DNA of 64,000 nt from positions 12,302-76,301 of the forward strand of contig NZ_LSIJ01000058.1 in the NCBI RefSeq assembly GCF_001556185.1, in the 5' to 3' direction. The notes under the pieces were generated by a model. That model saw nothing but the letters and a program-made list of their open reading frames with translations. It searched no databases and had not been told where the DNA came from. Both the position numbers and the translations under genes were made by a program. Of this stretch, positions 54,153 through 62,228 are shown one piece after another; position 1 is the first letter of the stretch; every line of letters starts with the position of its first letter. Origin of the DNA: Sphingomonas sp. CCH10-B3. GTDB lineage: Bacteria; Pseudomonadota; Alphaproteobacteria; Sphingomonadales; Sphingomonadaceae.

Positions 54153-56717
54153 ATGAAAATGCGTGGCGTGGCGCTGCGAGTGAGCGCGCTTGCGGGAGCT
54201 TCGGTATTGGCAGCAATGCCCGCGCTGGCACAGGTTGCCCCGGCGACGGATACCAAGGATGACGTGGTCGTCACCGGCTTTCGGGCGCAAAACCGGCTCG
54301 CGATCGATGCCAAGAAGTCGAGCGAACTCGTCGCCGAATTTCTGAAGAGCGACGATATCGGCCAGCAGCCCGACTATAACATCGCCGACAGCTTCCGCCG
54401 TCTGCCGGGCGTGCAGACGGTGTTTGACGAGGACGAAGGGCGCTACGTGTCGGTACGCGGGCTGAACCCCAGCTACACGGTCGGGTCGTTCGACGGCGCG
54501 ATGATGGCAACCGCCGAGCGCGGCAATCGCCAGCTCAACCTTGAAGCGATCCCGTCGACCGCGGTCGCGTCGCTCGAAGTCCTCAAGTCGCGCACGCCGG
54601 ATATCGAGGGCAATGCGATCGGCGGGTCGATCAATCTCGTCACGCGCTCGGCATTCGACCGGCCGGGCTTCTATCTGTTCGGCAATGCCTTTATCGGCGC
54701 GTCGGATTCGCAGGCCGTGCCGGGCCGCGGCTTCGGGCGCGGCAGCGACGACGGGCTAAACTTCCGCGCCGACGGAACGCTGTCGGCGCGCTTTGGGCCT
54801 GACGGCATGTTCGGCATCCTGATGTCGGGATCGTACAGCCGCAAGCGCCGCGATCAGGAGCGGTTGCTGCCACAGGTCGTGCCGGTCGCGACGCCGCGGG
54901 TCGGTGCTGGTCCGGCAACCACACCCGCAGGCGCGGGGACCAACTTGCTGTGGTCCAACTATCCCAATTCGGTCGATCGCTATGGCGGCACGGTCAAGCT
55001 GGAGGCGCGTCCGACGCCCGGGCTCGAAGCGTCGCTCGCCTACACCTATTTTGCGCAGGACGACAATGAACTGCGTCATTCGCAGCAGTTGCTGAACACC
55101 AGCGGCGGCAGCTTCGTGCGCTTCAACGACTTCCCGATCCGCAAGCCGCTGCATGTCGGCCAGGCCAAGATCGACTATAAGACTGACAATGGTCACGACT
55201 TCGCGCTGCGCGGTTCCTATTCGCAGGCGACGTTCCTTGAACCGTCGAACGAGACCGCATTCAATCTGGTCGCACCGGCGGCGACCTTCAATCTCGGCCT
55301 CGACGCCGGCGGTTTCCCGGTGCTGTCGGGCACCAGCGCGCGGGTCGCCGATGCGGGCCAGTATCGCTTCACCCAATATCGCCCTTATATGGACGATTCG
55401 ACGGACAATGTGACCGAAGCGCAGTTCGACTATGGGTGGAACCGGGCGAAGACCGATGACGGGTTTGGCATTGGGACGGGCTTCAAATATCGCCAGACCG
55501 TTCGCGACAACCAGCGGACGCAGAATTTCTTCAATCCGGCGACCGGCGTCGACTTGCGGCTGAGCCAGTTCAATCAGGCAGAAAATTACCGGCCGATCTA
55601 CGCCGATTTCAACCAGCTGTTCGTCGACTTCCAGAGCTTCCTGACGTTCTTCAACGCCAATCCGGGCAGCTTCGTGCGCGATGCGGTGGCCAGCAATCGT
55701 CAGAATATCGGCGGCGACTGGCGCTTCCAGGAGGATGTCGGCGCGGGCTATGGCCTGGTCCGCTACAAGGGCGACCGGTTCACGGTCATCGCTGGCGTAC
55801 GCTACGAAAAGACCGATGTGGCGGCGACCAGCGTCGTGCGGCGGACCGTGGCGGGCGTCGACCAGTTCACCACGGTGACGCGCAACAACAGCTATTACGA
55901 TTTTCTGCCGTCGGTCACCGGCCTGTACGACATTACCGACCGGCTGCGGCTGCGCGCGGCCTATTTCAAGGGCGTCGGTCGTCCGAATCCCAGTTCGGTG
56001 GCGGGACAGGAGCTGATCAACGCGGACGATTCGATCAGCCGCCCCAATCCAAACCTCGGGCCACGCCGCGCCGACAGCTATGAGGCGAGCCTCGAATACT
56101 ACCTACCCAACAATCTCGGCATTATCGCGATTGCGGGGTTCCACAAGAATATCAGCGGCGAAATCTACACCTTCGCGTCGCAGGAAACGATCGACGGCGT
56201 AGTGCGCACGGTCAGCCAGCCGCGCAATGCCGAAGGCGCGACGGTGACCGGGTTTGAGGCCAATGTCGTCCTCAACAAGCTCGGCTTCCTGCCCTGGGTC
56301 TTCAGCGATTTGGGTGTGTCGGGCAATATCACGGTGCTGGGTGGCTCGATCGATATCCGCGATGCAACCGCGCGCCGCACGCTCAACCAGTTGCCCGGAC
56401 AGGCCGACTTCCTGGCCAACGCGGCGATCTTCTACGAACGCGGCCCGGTGCGGGCGCGGTTGACCTATTCGCATGTCGGCAGGTTCCGCAACTCGGTCAG
56501 CGCCGCGACGCCCGCCAATGACCAAACGACGGCGGCGTTCAACCAGCTTGATGCGCAGGCGCGAATCAAGATCCTCGACGGTTTCGAAATCATCGCCGAG
56601 GCGCGCAACCTCACCAATGCCGCGCGTCTGGTGCTGACCGGGCCGAATCAGGATATTGCCCGCGACATCAACCGCTTCGGCCGCCAATATTGGCTGGGCG
56701 CGACGTTCAAGTGGTAA
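54153..56717 (+). CDS. TonB-dependent receptor (Xanthomonas/Caulobacter-type)
   Basis: An 854-residue outer-membrane receptor of the TonB-Xanth-Caul type. Signal peptide (cut after ALAQ, about 27), TonB box-like DDVVVTGFRAQN (34-45), plug with DYNIADSFRRLPGVQ and VSVRGLNPSYTVGSFDGA, then LNLEAIPSTAVASLEVLKSRTPDIEGNAIGGSINLVT, and a long barrel ending in YWLGATFKW. Receptors of this class import plant- or alga-derived sugars and other substrates. The next gene overlaps its stop by 7 bases, so the substrate is probably linked to that glycosidase. Confidence 0.93.
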   Translation: MKMRGVALRVSALAGASVLAAMPALAQVAPATDTKDDVVVTGFRAQNRLAIDAKKSSELVAEFLKSDDIGQQPDYNIADSFRRLPGVQTVFDEDEGRYVSVRGLNPSYTVGSFDGAMMATAERGNRQLNLEAIPSTAVASLEVLKSRTPDIEGNAIGGSINLVTRSAFDRPGFYLFGNAFIGASDSQAVPGRGFGRGSDDGLNFRADGTLSARFGPDGMFGILMSGSYSRKRRDQERLLPQVVPVATPRVGAGPATTPAGAGTNLLWSNYPNSVDRYGGTVKLEARPTPGLEASLAYTYFAQDDNELRHSQQLLNTSGGSFVRFNDFPIRKPLHVGQAKIDYKTDNGHDFALRGSYSQATFLEPSNETAFNLVAPAATFNLGLDAGGFPVLSGTSARVADAGQYRFTQYRPYMDDSTDNVTEAQFDYGWNRAKTDDGFGIGTGFKYRQTVRDNQRTQNFFNPATGVDLRLSQFNQAENYRPIYADFNQLFVDFQSFLTFFNANPGSFVRDAVASNRQNIGGDWRFQEDVGAGYGLVRYKGDRFTVIAGVRYEKTDVAATSVVRRTVAGVDQFTTVTRNNSYYDFLPSVTGLYDITDRLRLRAAYFKGVGRPNPSSVAGQELINADDSISRPNPNLGPRRADSYEASLEYYLPNNLGIIAIAGFHKNISGEIYTFASQETIDGVVRTVSQPRNAEGATVTGFEANVVLNKLGFLPWVFSDLGVSGNITVLGGSIDIRDATARRTLNQLPGQADFLANAAIFYERGPVRARLTYSHVGRFRNSVSAATPANDQTTAAFNQLDAQARIKILDGFEIIAEARNLTNAARLVLTGPNQDIARDINRFGRQYWLGATFKW

Positions 56718-58588
56718 GCGCATCGCGCGCGGCAGTGGTCGCCACCCTCGCGCTGGCAATGCCTGCCAGCGCGGGGGAGGCGCAGCGCGCCGAAGCAATT
56801 GTGTCGGGGCCGGTCGGGGCCGAACAATGCGTCGGCAGCAATGGCGAGCGATGCACCGTGGCCCCCGGCGTTACCTATCGGCGGATCGTCCGCGCTGGCC
56901 CCGCACCGCTGGTGATGCACGTTGCCGAAGTCGACCTGACTGCGCCGGGCGTCCGGGTCGCGATGACGCCTGCCGATCGATCGGCCGGAATGGAATATCG
57001 CGCCACGCCAGTCAGTGCCTATGTCGCACGCAGCGGCGCGGTGCTCGCAGTCAACGCCAGCTATTTCCTGCCCTTCGTCGGCGGATCACCGGCGGGCGAG
57101 AATTACGTGCCGCAGCCGGGCGCCGCCGCCGACGCATCGGGCGCGGTGCTGGCGGGCGGCGAATATGTGTCGAAGGCCGACGAGGTCGACGCGCGTGTCG
57201 ATTCGATGGTCTGTTTCACTGCCGGCCGCGCGGTAATCGTCGAGGGGCAGGCCTGCCCGGCCGGGTTCACCGAAGGCGTGTCGGCTGGCCCGCGGCTGCT
57301 GAACGCAGGCGCCGAAGTACCTCGCCGCCCGCTGGGCCGCGACGGCGTGTTCCACGGTGCGGTCAAGCTGGAAGGCGCAGCAGCGGCAGCAGCGCAGGCG
57401 GCGCCCCCGCCGCCGGGACGTGGCGGTGGCCCGCGCACGGCGCTGGGACTGAACGACGCTGGGACGAAACTGTGGCTGGTCGTCGCCGACGGGCGGCAGC
57501 CGGGCTATAGCGAAGGCGCGACCAACGCCGACCTGCTCGCGCTGTTCCGCGAAGTCGGTGCGACACAAGCCATGAGCCTCGACGGCGGCGGCTCGGCGAC
57601 GATGGTGGCGAAGGGACCATCGGGTCCGATCGTGCTCAGCCGCCCGATCCACACTGGCGTGCCGGGGCGCGAGCGGCCGGTGGGCAATCACCTCGGCGTG
57701 TTCGTTGACGGCCTGCCCGCGACGCCGCGCTTCGGCGCGCTGCTCCCCCCGAAGCCCGAGCGCCCCGTGGCGCAGCTCCAGGCCGTGCTCGAGCGGATCT
57801 ATGGCGCGCCCGAGGCACGGCAGGGCGTCGCCGTTGATGCGACGCATTTCTATGCGCTGGTCAACACCGCGATCGGCAAATATGAACGCGACAGCGGCCG
57901 CCTCGTTGCGCGCTGGGCGGGCCCGCGCGGCGGGCTGATCCGCCATCTCAACAGCTGCACGGTCGTCGGCGCGCAGCTGGTATGCGCGCATTCGAACCAT
58001 CCCGAAGTGCCGCATGGATCATCGGTCGAGATCTTCGACACTGCGACGCTCGCGCACACCGGCAGCGTCAGCCTAGGCAATCGCGACGAGGGATCGCTGA
58101 CGATCGTCGAGCCGATCGCCGATGGCTGGCTGCTCGGCTTTGCGCATTATTCGGACGAGACCGGCGTGCCGTTCAAGGGGCACGACTATTCGCAGCTGAT
58201 CAGCACCGACGCCGAGTGGCGTCGCCGCGAAGGTTGGCTGATTCCGCCCGCGATCCGCAAGCGGATGGCGCCGCAGGCAGCGTCGGGCGGCGCGATCGGC
58301 AACGATGGCCTGCTCTATCTGTTCGGCCATACGCTGCCCGAAATGTATGTGCTCGCGCGGCCGAAGACGGGTGCCGAGCTGATCCACCTCGCCACGATCA
58401 AGGTCGCGGTGGAGGGACAGGCCTTTGCCTTCGACCCCACTGACGCGCGGCGGATCTTCGCGATCGATCGGCCAAGCGGCACTGTCCGGGTGTTCAAGCT
58501 GCCGGTGATTGGCGGACTGCCCGACGATGCGCGATTGTTTGAGCGACGGCGGCCCGCTGCGGAGAAGGTCAAACCGGGCGCGCGTTGA
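56711..58588 (+). CDS. Secreted phosphodiester glycosidase (NAGPA-like) protein
   Basis: A 625-residue protein: signal peptide (cut about 24), a phosphodiester glycosidase domain (about 35-345) with AVNASYFL, RTALGLND and TQAMSLDGGGSATMV, the strongest family marks, and a C-terminal beta-rich domain (about 360-615) of unknown function. The domain cleaves N-acetylglucosamine-1-phosphodiester bonds in the mammalian uncovering enzyme; in bacteria it is thought to attack phosphodiester-linked glycans. Start is GTG 56711, overlapping the receptor stop. Export and receptor coupling suggest substrate processing at the cell surface or periplasm. Confidence 0.88.
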   Translation: MVSASRAAVVATLALAMPASAGEAQRAEAIVSGPVGAEQCVGSNGERCTVAPGVTYRRIVRAGPAPLVMHVAEVDLTAPGVRVAMTPADRSAGMEYRATPVSAYVARSGAVLAVNASYFLPFVGGSPAGENYVPQPGAAADASGAVLAGGEYVSKADEVDARVDSMVCFTAGRAVIVEGQACPAGFTEGVSAGPRLLNAGAEVPRRPLGRDGVFHGAVKLEGAAAAAAQAAPPPPGRGGGPRTALGLNDAGTKLWLVVADGRQPGYSEGATNADLLALFREVGATQAMSLDGGGSATMVAKGPSGPIVLSRPIHTGVPGRERPVGNHLGVFVDGLPATPRFGALLPPKPERPVAQLQAVLERIYGAPEARQGVAVDATHFYALVNTAIGKYERDSGRLVARWAGPRGGLIRHLNSCTVVGAQLVCAHSNHPEVPHGSSVEIFDTATLAHTGSVSLGNRDEGSLTIVEPIADGWLLGFAHYSDETGVPFKGHDYSQLISTDAEWRRREGWLIPPAIRKRMAPQAASGGAIGNDGLLYLFGHTLPEMYVLARPKTGAELIHLATIKVAVEGQAFAFDPTDARRIFAIDRPSGTVRVFKLPVIGGLPDDARLFERRRPAAEKVKPGAR

Positions 58589-58591
58589 ATC

Positions 58592-58617
58592 CTGCCCCGC
58601 CGGAATGCGCGGGGCAG
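58592..58617. terminator. Bidirectional hairpin between phosphodiester glycosidase and mtnA
   Basis: CTGCCCCGC at 58592-58600 and GCGGGGCAG at 58609-58617 form a perfect 9-bp stem over an 8-base loop, between two convergent stops. No U-run. Confidence 0.7.
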
Positions 58618-58646
58618 CAATTCGCGTGGCGATGTGGGTGCCCGGC

Positions 58647-59678
58647 TCAGATCGTGGCGCTGACGCCCTTCTCGGTAATATAGCCCGTCACCAGCCGCGC
58701 TGGCGTGACGTCGAAGGCCGGGTTGGCTGCGCCCGAGGCGGTTACACGGATTGCGCCGCCTTCGCCCTGAACATGGGTGACTTCCTCGCCCGAGCGCTCC
58801 TCGATCGGCACATCGGCCCCCGTTGGCGTGTGCGGGTCGAAGGTCGTCGAGGGCAGCGCGACGTAGAAGGGGATATTGTTATCGCGCGCCGCGAGCGCCT
58901 TCAGATAGGTGCCGATCTTGTTGCAGACGTCGCCGTTCGCCGCGACGCGGTCAGTGCCGACGATCACCATGTCGACCTGCCCGTTCATCATCAGATGGCC
59001 GCCGGCATTGTCGACGATCACGGTATGCGGCACGCCGTGGCTCGCGAGTTCGAACGCGGTGAGCAATGCGCCCTGGTTGCGCGGGCGGGTCTCGTCGACC
59101 CAGACATGCACCGGTATCCCGGCGTCATGCGCCTTGTAGATCGGCGCGGTCGCGGTGCCATAATCGACCGTCGCCAGCCAGCCCGCATTGCAATGCGTCA
59201 GGATGTTGAGCGGGCGGTCGGGGTGCTGCGCGTGCAGGTCGCGCAGGATGTCGAGCCCGTGCGCACCGATCGCCTCGCTCATCGCGGCGTCGTCGTCGGC
59301 GATGGCGTCGGCGCGCGCGAAGGCGGCCTGCGCGCGCTCGGCTGGCGGCAGGGGGCGGACATGCGCCGCGACATCATCCAATGCCCAGCGCAGATTGACC
59401 GCCGTTGGCCGTGCCTCAAGCAGGAACTTGTGCGCCGCCGCCAGTCCTTCGTCGCTCGCATCCTCGGCAAGCGCGAGCGCGAGGCCATAAGCGGCCGTCG
59501 CGCCGATCAGCGGCGCGCCGCGCGTCCACATCTCGCGGATCGCGCGCTCGGCGGTGGCGGCGTCGCGCAGCTCGACCCAGGTGACTTTCCACGGCAAGTC
59601 GCGCTGGTCGAGAATGCGCGCGCCCTTGCCATCGTCGGTGCGCATGATCGAGCGGGTGTGGGTGCCGTTGAGTTTCAT
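58647..59678 (-). CDS. mtnA: S-methyl-5-thioribose-1-phosphate isomerase
   Basis: A 343-residue protein of the eIF2B-like isomerase family: RGAPLIGATAAYGLAL near residue 53, then THCNAGWLAT with the active-site Cys (near 156), and VIVGTDRVAANGDVCNKIGT with the catalytic Asp (near 236). It converts methylthioribose-1-phosphate to methylthioribulose-1-phosphate, the first ring-opening step of methionine salvage. ATG 59678 (MKLNGTHTR) is preceded by AGGAA; upstream in-frame codons run through the palindromic repeat. It is the last gene of the mtn set, 117 bp after mtnC. Confidence 0.95.
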   Translation of the reverse strand: MKLNGTHTRSIMRTDDGKGARILDQRDLPWKVTWVELRDAATAERAIREMWTRGAPLIGATAAYGLALALAEDASDEGLAAAHKFLLEARPTAVNLRWALDDVAAHVRPLPPAERAQAAFARADAIADDDAAMSEAIGAHGLDILRDLHAQHPDRPLNILTHCNAGWLATVDYGTATAPIYKAHDAGIPVHVWVDETRPRNQGALLTAFELASHGVPHTVIVDNAGGHLMMNGQVDMVIVGTDRVAANGDVCNKIGTYLKALAARDNNIPFYVALPSTTFDPHTPTGADVPIEERSGEEVTHVQGEGGAIRVTASGAANPAFDVTPARLVTGYITEKGVSATI

Positions 59679-59699
59679 GTTTCCTGTTCCTCTTCCCGG

Positions 59700-59780
59700 A
59701 CCCGCTCGTTTCGAGCGAAGTCGAGAAACGCTGTGCGTCGCTTGCGGCCTGTTTCTCGACTTCGCTCGAAACAAACGGGT
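59700..59780. repeat. 81-bp palindromic repeat between mtnC and mtnA
   Basis: Two perfect 22-base arms (59708-59729 and 59751-59772; key core TCGAGCGAAG against CTTCGCTCGA) are flanked by ACCCG (59700-59704) and CGGGT (59776-59780), which also pair after a 3-base gap. The inner loop is 21 bases. It sits inside the mtn operon and probably is a dispersed REP/hairpin element of sphingomonads; I recall similar TCTCGACTTCGCTCGAA sequences in those genomes. Confidence 0.8.
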
Positions 59781-59795
59781 TAGGGGGTTGATGGA

Positions 59796-60431
59796 TTAAA
59801 TTTCGATCTCGTCGAAGCTCGCAATGTCCGCCGCGCCACCCGCGCGATCGATCAGCAGCGCCTGCATCCCCGCTGCCTTTGCCGCATCGGTTTCCGCCGC
59901 CACGTCGGACAGGAACAGTATCTCGCCCGGCGGCAGCCCGATCGCCTCGGCAATCCGCACATAAGCGACCGCCTCGCGCTTCGGTCCGGTCGTCGTGTCG
60001 AAATAGCCGGAGAAGAGCGGCGTCAGATCGCCCGCCTCGCTGAAGCCGAAGATCAGCTTCTGCGCCGCCACCGATCCGCTCGAAAAGACATAGAGCTTCA
60101 GTCCCGCCGCGTGCCAGCGCCGCAGCCCCGCGACCGCATCGGGATAGATGTGCCCCTTGAAGGCGCCCTCACGAAACCCCGCATCCCAGATCAGCCCCTG
60201 CAGGGTCTTGAGCGGGGTGATCTTGCGGTCCTCGTCGATCCAGCGCGTCATCGTCGCGATCGGGTCGCCGGATTCGATCGCTTCCACCTCGGCGAGGATC
60301 GGTGCGACCTCGTCCGGATGCGCGGCGCAATAGCTGCCCAGCCGCTCCCGCGCATAAGGGAACAGCACGTCGGCGACGAAGGAGATCGACGATGTCGTCC
60401 CCTCGATGTCGGTCAGAATGGCTTTGGTCAC
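59796..60431 (-). CDS. mtnC: Enolase-phosphatase E1 (acireductone synthase)
   Basis: A 211-residue HAD-family bifunctional enzyme: nucleophile Asp8 and Glu10 in [22 protein letters not shown] near 117, and [17 protein letters not shown] near 173. It enolises and dephosphorylates diketo-methylthiopentyl phosphate to acireductone. The start is GTG at 60431, overlapping the mtnD stop (GTGA), so mtnB-mtnD-mtnC form a coupled operon. Confidence 0.96.
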   Translation of the reverse strand: MTKAILTDIEGTTSSISFVADVLFPYARERLGSYCAAHPDEVAPILAEVEAIESGDPIATMTRWIDEDRKITPLKTLQGLIWDAGFREGAFKGHIYPDAVAGLRRWHAAGLKLYVFSSGSVAAQKLIFGFSEAGDLTPLFSGYFDTTTGPKREAVAYVRIAEAIGLPPGEILFLSDVAAETDAAKAAGMQALLIDRAGGAADIASFDEIEI

Positions 60432-60970
60432 GCGTCGGCGCGCTCGAGCCGGGGGAAGCGATCGGCAATGTCGTCGCCAGTGAACTGCGCGATCCAGCCG
60501 TCGGGATTGAGGAACAGCCGGATCACGGTGAAGTGCGGCGCCGCGCCCATATCAAACCAGTGCCGCATCCCCGCGGGCACTGAGATCAGGTCGCCCTTGG
60601 TGCACAGCATGTTGAACACCCGGCCGTCCTCGTGGAGCGTGAACAGCCCTTCGCCATCGACGAAGAAGCGGATCTCGTCCTCGGCATGGGTGTGCTCGGA
60701 CAGGAATTTGGTGCGGATCGTCGCGCGGTCGGGGTGGTCGGGCGTCACGCCCATCACGTCGATCGAGCGATAGCCGTCGGCGGCGACCAGCTTCTCGATC
60801 TCGGGCGCATAGGCGGTCAGTACGTCGTCGGCGCTGGCGACGGGACGCGTCGGCCAGCGCTCGAAGCGCACGCCGATGCCCGCCAGTTCGAGCGCGATCC
60901 GTTCGGCATCGTCGGTCTCCAGCAGCAAGGCGTTCGCATCGCTGTCGGCGAAAATCTGCAAATGGCTCAT
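60428..60970 (-). CDS. mtnD: Acireductone dioxygenase
   Basis: A 180-residue cupin enzyme with metal ligands His93, His95, Glu99 ([13 protein letters not shown]) and His137 (MRHWFDMG), the set of the Klebsiella enzyme. It oxidises acireductone to the 2-oxo acid precursor of methionine (Fe form) or in an off-pathway reaction (Ni form). ATG 60970 overlaps the mtnB stop (ATGA). Confidence 0.96.
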   Translation of the reverse strand: MSHLQIFADSDANALLLETDDAERIALELAGIGVRFERWPTRPVASADDVLTAYAPEIEKLVAADGYRSIDVMGVTPDHPDRATIRTKFLSEHTHAEDEIRFFVDGEGLFTLHEDGRVFNMLCTKGDLISVPAGMRHWFDMGAAPHFTVIRLFLNPDGWIAQFTGDDIADRFPRLERADA

Positions 60971-61611
60971 CGCATGCTCTCCCGGAAACGCGCCTCGGCG
61001 AGTTCGGCGGCGATCATCCATTCGACGCCTTCGATCACGCGCTCGGCCTCGGCCATGTCGCGGCCCCAGCCGTAGAGGCCATGACCCCGGATAAGATAGG
61101 CGGGCGGCGGCGCGGGCGCCAGCATCGCGGGTTCGAGCGCGGCGATGATGTCGGCCATGTCCTGGCTGTTGTCGACGATCGGCAGGTCGAACGCGGTATC
61201 GTGAGTGGTGAAGCCGGGCAGCACTTTCAGCATCTCATGCCCGGCAAGCGTGTAGCCAGGCGCAGCGGCATAGGCGCGGCTCATGCCCACCGCTTCGGGT
61301 GAATGGCTGTGCAGCACCGCGTTGACATGTGGAAAGCGCGCGTACAGCGCCAAGTGCAGCGCAGTTTCGGCCGAAGGCTTCTTGCCGTCGAGCGACGTGC
61401 CGCCCGCATCGACGCGCATTACCCCGTTCTCGGTCAGCCGCCCTTTGTGCCAGCCCGATACCGTGATCGCGAAGCTGCCATCGGCCAGCCGCATCGAATA
61501 ATTGCCAGCCGTGGCGGGCGCCCAGCCCTTGCTGTCGAGCCAGCGCCCGGCAGCGATGATCTGCGCAGCGGCTTCGGCAAAGGTCGTGGTGGTCGCGGCG
61601 GCAGGCGGCAT
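60967..61611 (-). CDS. mtnB: Methylthioribulose-1-phosphate dehydratase
   Basis: A 214-residue class II aldolase/adducin-fold protein with zinc ligands in VLHSHSPEAVG and YLIRGHGLYGWG, and the TAGNYSMR phosphate-site segment near 34. It dehydrates methylthioribulose-1-phosphate. It is the first gene of mtnB-mtnD-mtnC, 81 bp from the divergent end of the tRNA-Glu gene. Confidence 0.95.
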   Translation of the reverse strand: MPPAAATTTTFAEAAAQIIAAGRWLDSKGWAPATAGNYSMRLADGSFAITVSGWHKGRLTENGVMRVDAGGTSLDGKKPSAETALHLALYARFPHVNAVLHSHSPEAVGMSRAYAAAPGYTLAGHEMLKVLPGFTTHDTAFDLPIVDNSQDMADIIAALEPAMLAPAPPPAYLIRGHGLYGWGRDMAEAERVIEGVEWMIAAELAEARFRESMR

Positions 61612-61692
61612 GGCCGCGTCTTAGCAAGATTGCCGCGAAGGCAAAGGCGAATTTGTGAGAGGAGCTAACCGATGGCGCTGAGTTGCCAATCG

Positions 61693-61767
61693 TGGTGACC
61701 CCTACGGGAATCGAACCCGTGTTTCAGCCGTGAAAGGGCCGCGTCCTAACCGCTAGACGAAGGGGCC
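61693..61767 (-). tRNA. tRNA-Glu(TTC)
   Basis: A full cloverleaf on the minus strand: acceptor GGCCCCT with AGGGGTC, D-arm GTCTAGCGGTTAGGAC, anticodon TTC (complement of 61732-61734) in the loop CTTTCAC, T-arm CGGGTTCGATTCCCG, discriminator A and encoded CCA at 61693-61695. Confidence 0.96.
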
Positions 61768-61825
61768 AAGCCGGGAAGCTTGAAGCGGCGCCGTAATCAA
61801 AGCCGGCGCGCCGGTCAATAGCGAC

Positions 61826-62218
61826 TCACGCCTCCACGCCGACTTCGTGGTGGCACACCGCCTGCAGCTTGTTGCCGTCGGGATCGCGGACATAAGCGGC
61901 GTAATAATTGGCGTGATAATGCGGGCGCAGCCCCGGAATCCCGGTGTCGCTGCCGCCGTACATCAATGCCGCCGCGTGGAAGGCATGGACAGCCGCGCGC
62001 GAGGGCGCAACGAGCGCGACATGGCTGCCGTTGCCGCGCGTCGCCGGGCGCCCGTCGAACGGCTCGAGGACGAACAGCTTCATGCCGCGCGCTTCGCCGA
62101 ACACCAGCGCACCGGCCATGTTGAACGGCTGGCCGATGCCAAGCGTCGCCATCACCGGTTCATAGAAGGCGCGCGCCCGCTCCAGGTCGCGCGTGCCGAG
62201 CGTGATATGGCTGAACAT
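61826..62218 (-). CDS. VOC family (glyoxalase/bleomycin resistance fold) protein
   Basis: A 130-residue VOC protein: the HITLGTRDLERARAFYEPVMATLG start with His4 as first metal ligand, GRPATRGNGSHVALVAPSR and the C-terminal YYAAYVRDPDGNKLQAVC. Most are metal-dependent lyases or dioxygenases, or binding proteins; the reaction here is unknown. ATG 62218 gives the canonical N-terminus. The stop of recJ is 10 bp upstream. Confidence 0.9.
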   Translation of the reverse strand: MFSHITLGTRDLERARAFYEPVMATLGIGQPFNMAGALVFGEARGMKLFVLEPFDGRPATRGNGSHVALVAPSRAAVHAFHAAALMYGGSDTGIPGLRPHYHANYYAAYVRDPDGNKLQAVCHHEVGVEA

Positions 62219-62228
62219 GCTCGCATCC

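Noticed and set aside
58647..59774. Longer start for mtnA at 59774
   Set aside because: The added N-terminus would be encoded by the palindromic repeat; ATG 59678 has a suitable ribosome-binding site and normal family length.
61803..61814. Palindrome CCGGCGCGCCGG near tRNA-Glu
   Set aside because: Short GC-only palindromes are expected by chance in this GC-rich DNA.
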